DNA of 64,000 nucleotides, taken from the NCBI RefSeq assembly GCF_040717445.1, contig NZ_JBFEFL010000001.1, positions 1,364,001-1,428,000 of the forward strand, given 5' to 3'. A program made the position numbers and the translations under genes. Position 1 is the stretch's first letter; the number at the start of each line of letters is the position of its first letter. This stretch comes from Qipengyuania sp. JC766. Lineage in GTDB: Bacteria > Pseudomonadota > Alphaproteobacteria > Sphingomonadales > Sphingomonadaceae. The notes under the pieces are model-generated. The model ran no database searches, was not told the DNA's origin, and saw only the letters and a list, made by a program, of their open reading frames with translations. Below, one piece after another: positions 18,650 through 28,560 of this stretch.

Positions 18650-19815
18650 GCACGGACGCATCCCGGGAAGTGCGCCAGTTCACCGTGGCGCCGGACGATG
18701 ACGGCGTGCGCCTCGACCGCTGGTTCAAGCGGCACCTGCCGCAGATCGGCTTCGCCACCATCGGCAAATGGGCCCGCACCGGCCAGATCCGCGTGGACGG
18801 CAAGCGGGCCAAGCCGGACGACCGGCTCCAGGCGGGCCAGGTCCTGCGCGTACCGCCCGGCGGCGAATCGCCGCATCGCAAGCCGCGCGCGCGCCGCGAA
18901 TTGACCGCGGAGGAGCTGTCGCAGGCAGAGGACATGGTAATCAGGACCACCCCGTCCGCCATCGTGCTCAACAAGCCCCCGGGCCTCGCCACGCAGGGCG
19001 GCAGCAAGACGACCAAGCACGTGGACGGCCTGCTCGATGCCTACGCACCGGGAGAGGACGATCCGCGCCCGCGCCTCGTCCACCGGCTGGACAAGGACAC
19101 CAGCGGGGTCCTGCTGGTTGCCCGCACGCCGGGCAGCGCCGCGTCCTATTCCAAGCGCTTTTCGGGCCGCAGCGCGAAGAAGATCTACTGGGCGCTCGTC
19201 GTGGGCGTGCCCGACGTGCGCGAGGGCACGATCGACGCGCCGCTCGCCAAACAGCCGGGCACGGGCGGCGAGAAGATGCACGTGGACGAGGAAAACGGCC
19301 AGGCCGCGAAGACGCGCTACCGGGTCGTCGATTCGGCGGGCAAGAAGGCCTGCTGGGTCGAACTGGAGCCGCTGACCGGCCGCACCCACCAGTTGCGCGT
19401 CCATCTCGCCGCGATCGGCCACCCGATCGTGGGCGATGGCAAGTATGGCGGGCAGGACGCGATGCTGACCGGCAGCGTGAGCCGCAAGATGCACCTGCAC
19501 GCGCGCCGCCTGATCATCGACCAGCCCGAGGGCGGCAAGCTGGACGTGACGGCCGACCTGCCCGAACATTTCGCCGCCACGATGGAACAGCTCGGCTTCG
19601 ATCCGGCACTGAGCGACGCGGAGCCCGAACGCGGCCCACCCGAGCGCAGCAAGGCGGAAAAGAAGCAGGCCGCGCGCCAGCACGCCAAGCAGTATCGCCG
19701 TGCCCAGCGCGGGCCGCGCCGCGCGCGCGGGGGTGCCGGACCGGGCGGCGGAAAGCCAGGCGGAAAGGGCGGCGCGAAGCCCGGCGCGAAGCCCGGCAGG
19801 GGCCGCAAGCGCTGA
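18646..19815 (+). CDS. RluA-family pseudouridine synthase (RluC-like) with basic tail
   Basis: 389 residues; converts selected uridines of 23S rRNA to pseudouridine. An S4 RNA-binding domain fills about 15-75 (VRLDRWFKRHLPQIGFATIGKW ... RVDGKRAKPDDRL split here for length). The catalytic motif is HRLDKDTSG with Asp149, and GRTHQLRVHLA and HARRL follow. After the domain ends near residue 320, a strongly basic Gly/Lys/Arg tail of about 55 residues (KQAARQHAKQYRR ... PGRGRKR) is added, probably for rRNA binding. It overlaps crcB and the following gene by a few bases each. RluC is more likely than RluD because a separate RluD-type gene lies at 43.4 kb. Confidence 0.88.
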   Translation: MSTDASREVRQFTVAPDDDGVRLDRWFKRHLPQIGFATIGKWARTGQIRVDGKRAKPDDRLQAGQVLRVPPGGESPHRKPRARRELTAEELSQAEDMVIRTTPSAIVLNKPPGLATQGGSKTTKHVDGLLDAYAPGEDDPRPRLVHRLDKDTSGVLLVARTPGSAASYSKRFSGRSAKKIYWALVVGVPDVREGTIDAPLAKQPGTGGEKMHVDEENGQAAKTRYRVVDSAGKKACWVELEPLTGRTHQLRVHLAAIGHPIVGDGKYGGQDAMLTGSVSRKMHLHARRLIIDQPEGGKLDVTADLPEHFAATMEQLGFDPALSDAEPERGPPERSKAEKKQAARQHAKQYRRAQRGPRRARGGAGPGGGKPGGKGGAKPGAKPGRGRKR

Positions 19816-20417
19816 TGCATCCCCATCCCGCCTTTCGCGACGGGGATCGCGCGCTACACGAAACGCTGATCGAACAGATCGGCTTCGGCATGGTGTTCGC
19901 GCAGACGCCGGACGGTCCGCGCGTCGCGCATACCCCGCTGGTGTCGACCGGCGACGGAGCGATCCAGTTCCACCTTTCGCGCGGCAACGCGATGACGCGC
20001 CACCTCGCAGGCACCACCGCGCTTCTGCTGGTCAACGGACCCGACGCCTACGTCTCGCCGCGCTGGTACGCCGATCCCAGCCAGGCGCCGACATGGAATT
20101 ATGTCGCGCTGGAAATGGAAGGTCCGGTCCGCCGCATGGAACGCGAAGGCCTGGAAGCGTTCCTCGAAGCGCTCGCCGCCCGCAGCGAAGGGCGGATCAC
20201 GGATGGCGGCGCGCCGTGGACGATGGACAAGATGGAGGACGATTACCGGCGCAAGCTGCTCGCCGGGATCGTCGGCTTCGAAATGGAAGTGCGCGCTTGG
20301 CGCGATACGGTGAAGCTGTCCCAGAACAAGCCGGAGGACGAGCGGGAACGCCTGATCGAAGGGCTTGATGCCCAAGGGTCCGCGGCCATTGCCGAACTGA
20401 TGCGGACGCTGGCGTGA
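19815..20417 (+). CDS. PaiB-type FMN-binding protein
   Basis: 200-residue protein of the PaiB / 'FMN-binding negative transcriptional regulator' family, a split-barrel flavin-binding fold. Hallmarks are MHPHPAFR at the start, HTPLVSTGDGAIQFHLSRGN, YVSPRWYADPSQAPTWNYVA and the C-terminal GIVGFEMEVRAW ... KLSQNKPEDE. The name comes from Bacillus PaiB; a real regulatory role in this genome is not shown, since no DNA-binding domain is evident. The ATG overlaps the previous stop (TGATG). Confidence 0.88.
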   Translation: MHPHPAFRDGDRALHETLIEQIGFGMVFAQTPDGPRVAHTPLVSTGDGAIQFHLSRGNAMTRHLAGTTALLLVNGPDAYVSPRWYADPSQAPTWNYVALEMEGPVRRMEREGLEAFLEALAARSEGRITDGGAPWTMDKMEDDYRRKLLAGIVGFEMEVRAWRDTVKLSQNKPEDERERLIEGLDAQGSAAIAELMRTLA

Positions 20418-21073
20418 CGCGCCTCGCCATATTCGATTGCGACGGAACCCTGGTCGACGGGCAAGCCGGCGTGTGCGACGCCATGGAAATCGCCTTTGCG
20501 CGGGCCGACCTCCCTCTGCCGGACCGCAATGCCGTGCGCCGGATCGTAGGGTTAAGCCTGCCGCAGGCCGTTCGCCAGCTTGCCCCCGACGCGCCGGGAG
20601 AACGGCAGGCCGCGGCCGTCGATGCCTACAAGGAGGCGTTCCGGGCCAGCAGGCTGGAAGGCCGCCTGCAGGAACCGCTGTATGACGGGATCGCCGCACT
20701 GCTGGCGGATCTTTCCGCAAACGGATGGCAGCTTGCCGTGGCGACCGGCAAGTCCGATCGCGGCCTGCAATCCTGCCTTGCCACGCACGATTTGCTGGAC
20801 CTGTTCTGCAGCCTGCAGACAGCGGACCGGCACCCTTCCAAGCCCCATCCGGCCATGCTCGAAGCGACGCTTTTCGAAGCGGGCGCGCAGCCGGGCGACG
20901 CCTTGATGATCGGCGACACTACGTTCGACATCGCGATGGCCCGCGCCGCGGGCGTGGACGCGATCGGCGTCGCCTGGGGCTACCACACGCCGGCAGAACT
21001 GATCGAGGCCGGCGCCCGCGGTGTGGCGGCAGATGCTGCGGAACTGAAGGACATGCTGAATGACCAATCCTGA
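20414..21073 (+). CDS. HAD-family hydrolase, phosphoglycolate-phosphatase-like
   Basis: 219 residues, HAD subfamily IA. Motif I is FDCDGTLVD (nucleophile Asp8, acid Asp10), motif II VATGKS, motif III the Lys in SKPHP, motif IV GDTTFDIAMA. The alpha-helical cap lies between motifs I and II. Resembles Gph or beta-phosphoglucomutase-type enzymes; substrate unknown. GTG start overlaps the previous stop by 4 bases. Confidence 0.88.
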   Translation: MTRLAIFDCDGTLVDGQAGVCDAMEIAFARADLPLPDRNAVRRIVGLSLPQAVRQLAPDAPGERQAAAVDAYKEAFRASRLEGRLQEPLYDGIAALLADLSANGWQLAVATGKSDRGLQSCLATHDLLDLFCSLQTADRHPSKPHPAMLEATLFEAGAQPGDALMIGDTTFDIAMARAAGVDAIGVAWGYHTPAELIEAGARGVAADAAELKDMLNDQS

Positions 21074-21275
21074 CGATCTGGCCCGGACGCGCTTCTTCCT
21101 GATGTCGATGATGCGGCTGGGCGGCGCGGTGCTGGCCCTGATCGGTGCCGTACTGGTGTCCGGCCGCATCGTCGATGCGCCGATCCTGGGCTACGGCCTG
21201 ATCGTCATCGGCATGGTCGAATTTTTCTTCCTTCCCAAGTTGATGGCAAAACGCTGGCGGAGCCCGCCGGAATGA
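21060..21275 (+). CDS. Small two-helix membrane protein (71 aa)
   Basis: 71 residues with two hydrophobic segments, LGGAVLALIGAVLVSG and LGYGLIVIGMVEFFFLP, and a basic C-terminus. It overlaps the HAD gene by 14 bases and the ATP12 gene by 4, so it is translated in the same cluster. No function recognised. Confidence 0.75.
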   Translation: MTNPDDLARTRFFLMSMMRLGGAVLALIGAVLVSGRIVDAPILGYGLIVIGMVEFFFLPKLMAKRWRSPPE

Positions 21276-21967
21276 AGCGGTTCTACAAGGATGCGACGGC
21301 GCGGCGCGAGGGCGACGGATGGCTTGTCATGCTGGACGAACGCCCGGTAAAGACCGCGCAGGGCAAGCTGCAAATCGTACCTTCCCTCGGCCTGGCCGAA
21401 GCGATGGCGGCCGAATGGCGCGCGCAAGGGGAAATGCTCGATCCCCGTTCCCTGCCGCTGCGCGATCTTGCGGACCTGGCGATCGACGTGGTCGCACCCG
21501 ATCCGCAGCAGACCATCATCGAAACGCTTCCCTTCGCGGAGACCGACACGCTCTGCTATCGCGGCGATCCCGGCACGCCCCTGTTCGAGCGGCAGGAAGC
21601 GCTGTGGGAACCGCTGCTCGAAAACCTGGAGCGGCACACCGCGACGCGCTTCGAGCGGATATCGGGCGTCCTGCACCGGCCCCAGCCTGCAGAGACCATC
21701 GACGCCCTCTCGCGCGAACTGGCGCAGCTCGACCCGTTCCGGATGGCCGCGGTCAGGACCATGGCCTCGCTCGCCGCATCGCTGTGCATCGCTCTCGCGG
21801 CACTCGATCCGGACAGCGATCCGCAGGAACTGTGGAACGCCGCCAATCTGGAAGAGGACTGGCAGGCCGAACAATGGGGCATCGACGCCGAAGCCGCGGC
21901 GGTCCGGGAGGCGAAAGAAGCGCTCTTCCTGACGGCCGGCCGCTTCGCGCGACTGATCGGCGAATGA
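21272..21967 (+). CDS. ATP12 family F1-ATPase assembly chaperone
   Basis: 231 residues. Proteins of this family bind the F1 alpha subunit before it is built into ATP synthase; they occur in mitochondria and alphaproteobacteria. MKRFYKDATARREGDGW with VMLDERPVKTAQGK, EWRAQGEMLDP, LPFAETDTLCYR and the C-terminal WNAANLEEDWQAEQWG are family landmarks. It is last in the overlapping crcB-rluC-paiB-HAD-small gene-ATP12 series and converges with the Mla lipoprotein gene 16 bases away. Confidence 0.93.
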   Translation: MKRFYKDATARREGDGWLVMLDERPVKTAQGKLQIVPSLGLAEAMAAEWRAQGEMLDPRSLPLRDLADLAIDVVAPDPQQTIIETLPFAETDTLCYRGDPGTPLFERQEALWEPLLENLERHTATRFERISGVLHRPQPAETIDALSRELAQLDPFRMAAVRTMASLAASLCIALAALDPDSDPQELWNAANLEEDWQAEQWGIDAEAAAVREAKEALFLTAGRFARLIGE

Positions 21968-21983
21968 GCGTTGGGAAACGGAG

Positions 21984-22589
21984 TTAGCGGACCCAGTCGG
22001 TGACCTGGGCAGCGACGTCGTTCGCAGCCTGGTTCAGCGCTTCGCCCACGGGGCCGGGTTCGGGTCCGTCATCGCCGGAAATCACCGGGACCGTGCTTTC
22101 GAACCTGCGCGTCTGGACAGGTTCGGTCCCGCCGCCGCGCACGGCATCGAACCGCACCACGACGGATCCGGCCTGCGCATCGTAACCGAATTCGCGCAAG
22201 GTTCCGCGCAACTGGGTCGCGGCGAGGAATTCGGGATCGTCCCCGTCCACCACCACGGTATTGCCGCGGGCGCGCAGAGTTTCTGCCAGCAATTGCTGGA
22301 ACAGGCGCGCGGGCCGTTCCACCCAGACCGCGTCCTTGAGATAGGCGATGGTCGTCTCGTCCACCTGCACCGGGACCCGGGTCACGGAGATCTTCTGCGG
22401 CACGCCCGGCTCGGCAACCGCGATCGCCGAGGACTCGGTCGCCTGGACGGCACTGCCCGCCTGCAACGTGGCGCGCGGGGTCAGGGTCAGCAGGCTGGGC
22501 GGCGCTTCGGCGCCGAAGCTGATGCAGCCGGCCAGGAGCACGGGCGCGAAGGCCAGCGGAACGAAACGGATCATGCGGGTCAGGGTCAT
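21984..22589 (-). CDS. ABC-type transport auxiliary lipoprotein of the Mla/PqiC type
   Basis: 201 residues. Signal peptide ends in the lipobox LLAGC, so it is a lipoprotein. The body (SVTRVPVQVDETTIAYLKD, WVERPARLFQQLLAETL) fits the ABC_trans_aux / PqiC domain, which in outer-membrane lipid systems contacts the MCE protein. The ATG at 22589 has GAGG about 9 bases upstream, inside the mlaD stop region; a GTG at 22604 overlapping that stop (GTGA) is an alternative start. Confidence 0.82.
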   Translation of the reverse strand: MTLTRMIRFVPLAFAPVLLAGCISFGAEAPPSLLTLTPRATLQAGSAVQATESSAIAVAEPGVPQKISVTRVPVQVDETTIAYLKDAVWVERPARLFQQLLAETLRARGNTVVVDGDDPEFLAATQLRGTLREFGYDAQAGSVVVRFDAVRGGGTEPVQTRRFESTVPVISGDDGPEPGPVGEALNQAANDVAAQVTDWVR

Positions 22590-22600
22590 TTCCGGGTGCC

Positions 22601-23578
22601 TCACTCGGGCTCGTAATCGGGCAGCGGCGGGCTGGACAGGAGCGAGGTCGCCCCTTCCTGCTCCAGCCGTTCGGTCACTTTGCGCAGCGCCGCGCTGGTC
22701 TTGCGCAGGTCCTGCATGGTCGCTTCGGCGGCAGGCAGCGTGCTTTGCGTCAGCTGCTGCGTGATCGCGCGGGTCGCGGGGCGCGTCTCGTCGAGCGCGG
22801 CGCTGAGCGACGCGGCCGCCTTATTGGCCGAGTTCAGCGTCCCGCGCAGTTCCTTTGCCAGCGCCGCGCCTTCCTGGTTGAGCAGGCTGTCGGTCGACCG
22901 GGTGACGTTCTGGAATTCGGACAACGCGCCGGACGCCTCGTTGAGCGTGCCCTGCAAGGCTACCAGCGTGCGCTGGAGTTCCGGCCCCTGGATGGCGACT
23001 TGGTCGGCCAACTGGTCGGTGATCTGGTTGGTGTTGGCGAGGATCGCGGTGATCTCGCTCTGGTTGCGGTCGTCGAGCAGCTGCGTCAGCCGCTCGGTCA
23101 GCGTCGCCAGCCGTTCGAGCAGCAGCGGAGCATTGGCGAGGATCGCGTTGAAGCCGCCATCGGCGGGCGGGATCTGCGGGATGCCGGGTTCGAGGCATGC
23201 CGTCGTCTCGCAGGTGATGGCGGGCGCTCCCTGGCGCGCGCCGTCGAGCAGGATGGTGGACACGCCGGTGAAGGACCCCTGCACGGTCGCAGTGGTTCCG
23301 ATCAGGATCGGAACCTCGTCCTTCACCTTGATCCGCACGCGGATGAATTCGGGATCTTCCTGCGAAATGGCGATGTCGGACACGGTGCCCACCGGCACAC
23401 CCGCGAAGGACACCTGCGAGCCTTCGGCAAGTCCGGCGACGGACTGCTGGAACAGGATGTCGTATTCCTTCTGGTCGCCCTGTCCCCAGCGCGTCAGGAA
23501 CACGACGAAGAGCGCGAGGCCCGCCAGGAGGATCAGCGTGACGATCCCGACCCAGAGATGATTGGCGCGTGTTTCCAT
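22601..23578 (-). CDS. mlaD: MlaD-type MCE family lipid transport protein
   Basis: 325 residues. One N-terminal helix (HLWVGIVTLILLAGLALFVVF) anchors it in the inner membrane. The MCE domain follows (about 38-120: YDILFQQSVAGLAEGSQVSF, GVPVGTVSDIAI, GSFTGVSTILLDG). The rest is a long Leu/Gln/Thr-rich helical region, likely a coiled-coil tunnel or brush in the periplasm. It carries lipid between the membranes with MlaE and MlaF, which are encoded just upstream. Confidence 0.9.
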   Translation of the reverse strand: METRANHLWVGIVTLILLAGLALFVVFLTRWGQGDQKEYDILFQQSVAGLAEGSQVSFAGVPVGTVSDIAISQEDPEFIRVRIKVKDEVPILIGTTATVQGSFTGVSTILLDGARQGAPAITCETTACLEPGIPQIPPADGGFNAILANAPLLLERLATLTERLTQLLDDRNQSEITAILANTNQITDQLADQVAIQGPELQRTLVALQGTLNEASGALSEFQNVTRSTDSLLNQEGAALAKELRGTLNSANKAAASLSAALDETRPATRAITQQLTQSTLPAAEATMQDLRKTSAALRKVTERLEQEGATSLLSSPPLPDYEPE

Positions 23579-23587
23579 CGTCTTGCC

Positions 23588-24499
23588 CTATGAACCTGTG
23601 TCTGTCTGCTTGTCCAACGCTTTGACGGCGTGTCCGGCGATGGGCTTGTCCATGTGCTGGCGCAGCTCGTCCAGCGCCTGCGCGGTCAGTGCCGCACGGC
23701 CGCGCGGACCGTTGAAATATTCCTGGATCCAGGGATGGTCGGTCTCCAGCAACTCGCTGACCGTGCCGACCTTGATGACCTTCTTGTCCGCCAGCACCGC
23801 GACCCGGTCGCAGATTTCGTAGATCGTATCGAGGTCGTGGGTGATCAGGAACACGGTCAGGCCCAGCACCTCCTTCAGTTCCTTGGTCAGCCGGTCGAAT
23901 TTCGACGCACCGATCGGGTCGAGGCCGGCGGTCGGCTCGTCCAGGAACAGGACTTCCGGATCGAGCGCCAGCGCCCGGGCGAGGCCGGCACGCTTGCGCA
24001 TCCCGCCCGAAAGCTCGGACGGATACTTGTTGGTCGCTTCTTCCGGCAGGCCGGACAGTACGACCTTGTAGCGCGCGATCTCGCGCCGCAGTTCGGGTTC
24101 GATGTCGGGGTAGAACTGCTTGAGCGGCACTTCCACGTTCTCGCCCACCGTCAGGGTGGAGAACAGCGCCCCGCCCTGGAACAGGACGCCCCAGCGGCTG
24201 CGCACACCGATCGCCGCATCGGGCTCCGCATCGGTGATGGACTTGCCGAAGACCTTCACGTCGCCCTCGTCCGGGCGCTGGAGTCCGATGATGGAGCGCA
24301 TCAGGACGGACTTGCCGGTGCCCGACCCGCCGACCACGCCGAGGATCTCGCCCCTTCGAACCTTCAGGTCGAGGTTCTCGTGGATCACCTGGTCGCCGAA
24401 ACTGTTGCGCAGGCCCTCCACCACGACGGGATATTCGCCGCGGAAGCGCTCGTGCCGCTCGGGGAGGCGGTCCTCCTGCTGGTCGCTGTCCTGGCTCAC
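23588..24499 (-). CDS. mlaF: Mla lipid transporter ATP-binding subunit
   Basis: 303-residue ABC ATPase. Walker A is GGSGTGKS, Q-loop FQGGALFSTLTVGEN, signature ELSGGMRKR, Walker B VLFLDEPTAGLDP and the switch His in FLITHDLD. GGMRKR (rather than GGQ) in the signature is typical of MlaF. It starts at GTG 24499, overlapping the mlaE stop (GTGA). The C-terminal tail after residue 255 (EYFNGPRGRAAL) matches MlaF. Confidence 0.93.
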   Translation of the reverse strand: MSQDSDQQEDRLPERHERFRGEYPVVVEGLRNSFGDQVIHENLDLKVRRGEILGVVGGSGTGKSVLMRSIIGLQRPDEGDVKVFGKSITDAEPDAAIGVRSRWGVLFQGGALFSTLTVGENVEVPLKQFYPDIEPELRREIARYKVVLSGLPEEATNKYPSELSGGMRKRAGLARALALDPEVLFLDEPTAGLDPIGASKFDRLTKELKEVLGLTVFLITHDLDTIYEICDRVAVLADKKVIKVGTVSELLETDHPWIQEYFNGPRGRAALTAQALDELRQHMDKPIAGHAVKALDKQTDTGS

Positions 24500-25611
24500 A
24501 TCCAGCCTATTTCTGCGAAGAACACCGCGAAGAACGCGTCGAGCACGATGACGGAGAAGATCGCTGTCACCACTGCCTGCGTCGTGCGCAGGCCGACCTG
24601 TTCGCTGTCGCCTTCGACCTGCATGCCCTGATAGCAGCCGCACAGCGCCACAATCAGGCCGAAGATCGGCGCCTTGATGAGACCGACCCACAAATCGTAG
24701 GTCGGCACGACTTCCTGGATCCGTTCGAGGAAGGTCATGAAGGCGATGCCGAGCGTCACGTCCGCGATCGCCGCGCCGCCGACAATGGCGAGGCACGCGG
24801 CGTAGAAGCCGAGCAGCGGCATCATCAGCACGGCTGCCAGGATGCGCGGCAGGACGAGCGCCTCGATCGGCGAAATCCCGATGGTGCGCATCGCGTCCAC
24901 TTCCTCGGTCAGGCGCATGGTGCCGATCTGCGCGGCAAAGGCACTGCCCGAACGGCCCGCGACCATGATCGCAGTCATCAGCACGCCCAGTTCGCGCAAG
25001 GTGATCCGGCCGACAAGGTTCACGGTCAGCGTTTCCGCCCCGAACTGCGCCAGCTGAGATGCGCCCTGCTGCGCGATGACGACCCCGATGAGGAAGCTCA
25101 TCAGCCCGACGATCGGCAAGGCCGACACGCCCACCAGTTCCATCTGGCGGACCAGCGCCTTGAAGCGGAAGGTCCACGGCCGGGTAAACAGCACCACGGC
25201 AAAGGCGGCGAGCACTTCGCCCAGGAACGCAACCGATCCGCCGAATCCCTTGCCGAAATTGACGACCTGTTCCCCGACCCGGCCCGGCACCCGGCGGAAG
25301 ACGGGTTCGCGCGGCGCGGACAGTTCCGCCTCGCTGCCGACATCGGACAGGGCGGCCATCAGTCGTTCGGCGCGCTCGCTCCCGTTGATGACGCTGACAT
25401 CGTTGCGGGAGGCGATAGAGCAGGCGATCCACGCGCCCGCCGTGTCGATCTCCGTCACGTCCGCGAGGTCGACTGCGGAAATTTCCGCGTCGATGCCCTG
25501 CAGTTCGGTGTCGATCGGACCGATGGTGGATACGAGGAAGGGGCCCTTCAGGGCCAGCTTCTCGCCGCCTTGGCCATCGTCCTCGAAGGAAAAGTGTGCC
25601 CCACCGGCCAT
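24496..25611 (-). CDS. mlaE: Mla permease MlaE fused to an N-terminal STAS-like domain
   Basis: 371-residue protein. Residues 1 to about 100 look like a STAS domain (SFEDDGQGGEKLALKG ... DLADVTEIDTAGAWIACSIASR), the fold of MlaB. Residues about 115-371 are the MlaE permease with ELVGVSALPIVGLMSFLIGV, VAGRSGSAFAAQIGTMRLTEEVDAM and FAEIGW at the end. So the MlaB and MlaE functions are in one chain; no separate mlaB is seen. The start at 25611 is the first ATG before the STAS domain, but its ribosome site is weak. It is divergent from valS. Confidence 0.9.
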   Translation of the reverse strand: MAGGAHFSFEDDGQGGEKLALKGPFLVSTIGPIDTELQGIDAEISAVDLADVTEIDTAGAWIACSIASRNDVSVINGSERAERLMAALSDVGSEAELSAPREPVFRRVPGRVGEQVVNFGKGFGGSVAFLGEVLAAFAVVLFTRPWTFRFKALVRQMELVGVSALPIVGLMSFLIGVVIAQQGASQLAQFGAETLTVNLVGRITLRELGVLMTAIMVAGRSGSAFAAQIGTMRLTEEVDAMRTIGISPIEALVLPRILAAVLMMPLLGFYAACLAIVGGAAIADVTLGIAFMTFLERIQEVVPTYDLWVGLIKAPIFGLIVALCGCYQGMQVEGDSEQVGLRTTQAVVTAIFSVIVLDAFFAVFFAEIGWM

Positions 25612-25724
25612 GGGTTGCGCTATGAGACCATTTCGCTGTCCGGACAAGACGTTGCGTGCCTGCGATGAAACATGGCCGCATTGAGGCGTTGCCACAAAAC
25701 CACGGCGCTGGCAGGGGAACGCGC

Positions 25725-28469
25725 ATGAGCGAGACACTGCCCACCACCTTCGATCCGTCCCAAATCGAGGCGCGCTGGTACGCGCACTGGGAAGAGAACG
25801 GCCTGTTCCGTCCCGAGCGGCCCGACGCGCAACCCTTCACCATCGTGAACCCGCCGCCCAACGTGACCGGATCGCTCCATATCGGCCACGCGCTCGACAA
25901 CACGCTGCAGGACATCGTGATCCGGTACGAGCGGCTGCGCGGCAAGGACGCGCTGTGGGTGGTCGGCACCGACCACGCCGGCATCGCCACGCAGATGGTG
26001 GTCGAGCGCCAGCTGGAAGAACGGCAGGACAAACGCACGAACTACTCGCGCGAGGATTTCGTGCAGAAGGTGTGGGAATGGAAGGCCGAAAGCGGCGGCC
26101 AGATCACCCGCCAGCTGCGCCGCCTGGGCTGTTCGATGGACTGGAGCCGTGAACAGTTCACCATGGACGAGCATTTCAGCAAGGCCGTGATCAAGACTTT
26201 CGTGGACCTGTACAATGACGGGCTGATCTATCGCGACAAGCGGCTGGTGAACTGGGACCCCAAGCTCAAGACCGCCATTTCCGACCTGGAAGTGGAGCAG
26301 CAGACCATTCCTGGCAGCTTCTGGCACTTCCGCTACCCGCTCGCCGACGGCGTCACGCTCGACAACGGGCAGGATTACATCGAAGTCGCCACTACCCGTC
26401 CCGAGACCATGCTGGCGGACATGGCGGTCGCCGTGCACCCGACCGACGATCGCTATGCCAGCGTCGTGGGCGGCCACGTGATCCTTCCCATCACCGGCCG
26501 CCGCATCGCAATCGTGGCGGACGAGCATGCCGACCCCGAACTGGGTTCGGGCGCCGTGAAGATCACGCCGGGCCACGACTTCAACGATTTCGAGGTCGGC
26601 AAGCGCGCGGGCATCGCCCCTGCGGACATGCTCAACATGCTCGATGCGGAGGCCAATGTCTGCCAGACGGCGGACGGGCTGGTGCCGGATGAATTCCTCG
26701 GCCTCCATCGCTTCGCGAAGGACGGCGTGGCGGGCGCGCGCGAACTCGTCGTGCAGCGGTTGAAGGAAAGCGGCCACCTCATCCCCCATGTCGCCAAGAC
26801 GAAGAAGGGCGAGGAGGTCGAACACGACGCGGAACCGCGCCAGATCGCCACGCCTTTCGGCGACCGCGGCGGCGTGGTGATCGAACCCTGGCTGACCGAT
26901 CAGTGGTATGTCGATGCCGCGAAGCTGGCCGAAAAGCCGATCGCGCAGGTCCGCTCTGGAGAGGTCGAGATCGTCCCGAAGAGCTGGGAAAAGACCTTCT
27001 TCAACTGGATGGAGAACATCCAGCCCTGGTGCGTCAGCCGCCAGCTGTGGTGGGGCCACCAGATCCCGGCCTGGTATGACGAGGACGGCAACGCCTATGT
27101 CGCGATGAGCGAAGAGGAAGCGGCCGAACAGGCGGGAGGCAAGGCACTGACCCGCGATCCCGACGTGCTCGACACCTGGTTCTCGTCCGCCCTGTGGCCT
27201 TTCGCGACGCTCGGCTGGCCGGAAAAGACCGACCTGCTGGCAAAGCATTATCCCAATGACCTGCTCGTTTCCGGCTTCGACATCCTGTTCTTCTGGGATG
27301 CGCGCATGCTGATGGCGGGCAATTACAACACCGGACAGGCACCCTGGCCGCGCCTCTACCTGCATGGCTTGGTGCGCGCGGCGGACGGGGCCAAGATGTC
27401 CAAGTCCAAAGGCAATGTCGTCGATCCGCTCGGCCTCATCGACCAGTACGGGGCGGACGCGCTGCGCTTCTTCATGGCGGCGATGGAAAGCCAGGGCCGC
27501 GACATCAAGATGGATGACCGCCGGGTCGAGGGGTATCGCAATTTCGCGACCAAGCTGTGGAACGCGACCCGCTTCTGCCAGTCGAACGGCATCGGCGCGA
27601 GCGCGCAGGTCGCAGCACCCGAAGCGCGGCTGGCCGCCAACCAGTGGATCATCGGCGAAGTGGCGCAGACCGTGCGCGCGCTCGACGCCGCGATGGCGGA
27701 CCTGCGCTTCGATGCGGCAGCCAATACCATCTACCACTTCGTGTGGGACCGGTTCTGCGACTGGTACCTGGAACTGATCAAGCCGGTCTTCGCGGAAGGC
27801 GCGAGCAAGGCGGCGGCGACGGAAACGCGCGAAGTCGCCGGCTGGGCGCTGGACCAGATCCTGGTGATGCTGCACCCCTTCATGCCCTTCATCACCGAGG
27901 AACTGTGGAGCAAGCAGGGCGCGGTGAACGGGCGCGAACGGCCCGATCACCCCCTGATCACCGCGAAATGGCCCGACCCGCAAGCGAGCGTCAGCAAGGA
28001 CGCGACCGACGCGATCGACTGGGTCATCGAACTGACCGGCAATGTCCGCAGCGCGAAGAACGAGCTGGGCATCCCGCCCGGCACGCGCCTCGCCGCCCAT
28101 GTCGCGGATCCCTCGGACGTCGCCGCCCGGACGATCGAGCGCAGCGCCGCTGCCATCGAACGGCTGGCGCGCATCACGCCGATTTCCGTGGGCGAGGCGC
28201 CGGCGGGCCCTGCCATGCAGGTCACGGCGGGGGCCGACGTGTTCGTGATCCCGCTGGAAGGGGTCATCGACATCGACGCCGAAAAAGCGCGCCTGTCGAA
28301 AGCGCTGGAAGCCTCGCAAAAGGAAGCCCGATCGCTCGAAGGACGGCTGTCCAATGCAAGCTTCGTGGAACGCGCCAAGCCGGAGGCGGTGGAAAAGGCG
28401 CGCGCGGACCATGCCCATCACGCGGCGGAAGTGGAACGTCTGACGGCGGCGCTGGCGCGACTGGGATAA
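25725..28469 (+). CDS. valS: Valyl-tRNA synthetase
   Basis: 914-residue class I synthetase that charges tRNA-Val and edits threonine. HIGH motif is in [22 protein letters not shown] in [13 protein letters not shown]. The editing domain lies between ([20 protein letters not shown]). The C-terminal coiled-coil is seen in the last 65 residues ([18 protein letters not shown]...). The ATG at 25725 has AGGGGA upstream and begins [15 protein letters not shown], normal for the family; the frame is open for another 23 codons upstream. Confidence 0.98.
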   Translation: MSETLPTTFDPSQIEARWYAHWEENGLFRPERPDAQPFTIVNPPPNVTGSLHIGHALDNTLQDIVIRYERLRGKDALWVVGTDHAGIATQMVVERQLEERQDKRTNYSREDFVQKVWEWKAESGGQITRQLRRLGCSMDWSREQFTMDEHFSKAVIKTFVDLYNDGLIYRDKRLVNWDPKLKTAISDLEVEQQTIPGSFWHFRYPLADGVTLDNGQDYIEVATTRPETMLADMAVAVHPTDDRYASVVGGHVILPITGRRIAIVADEHADPELGSGAVKITPGHDFNDFEVGKRAGIAPADMLNMLDAEANVCQTADGLVPDEFLGLHRFAKDGVAGARELVVQRLKESGHLIPHVAKTKKGEEVEHDAEPRQIATPFGDRGGVVIEPWLTDQWYVDAAKLAEKPIAQVRSGEVEIVPKSWEKTFFNWMENIQPWCVSRQLWWGHQIPAWYDEDGNAYVAMSEEEAAEQAGGKALTRDPDVLDTWFSSALWPFATLGWPEKTDLLAKHYPNDLLVSGFDILFFWDARMLMAGNYNTGQAPWPRLYLHGLVRAADGAKMSKSKGNVVDPLGLIDQYGADALRFFMAAMESQGRDIKMDDRRVEGYRNFATKLWNATRFCQSNGIGASAQVAAPEARLAANQWIIGEVAQTVRALDAAMADLRFDAAANTIYHFVWDRFCDWYLELIKPVFAEGASKAAATETREVAGWALDQILVMLHPFMPFITEELWSKQGAVNGRERPDHPLITAKWPDPQASVSKDATDAIDWVIELTGNVRSAKNELGIPPGTRLAAHVADPSDVAARTIERSAAAIERLARITPISVGEAPAGPAMQVTAGADVFVIPLEGVIDIDAEKARLSKALEASQKEARSLEGRLSNASFVERAKPEAVEKARADHAHHAAEVERLTAALARLG

Positions 28470-28515
28470 ATTCAGCCGCGGCGTTTCGAAACCTGCGGCG
28501 GGTCCGCCCGTTGGT

Positions 28516-28551
28516 CGATCGAAGGAATTCTCCTCACGATCGATCGAAGGA
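28516..28551 (+). repeat. Direct repeat CGATCGAAGGA upstream of the dehydrogenase
   Basis: The 11-mer occurs at 28516-28526 and 28541-28551, 25 bases apart. The second copy contains the ribosome site of the dehydrogenase ATG at 28561. It may be a local duplication or a paired regulator site. Confidence 0.5.
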
Positions 28552-28560
28552 CGTACACCC

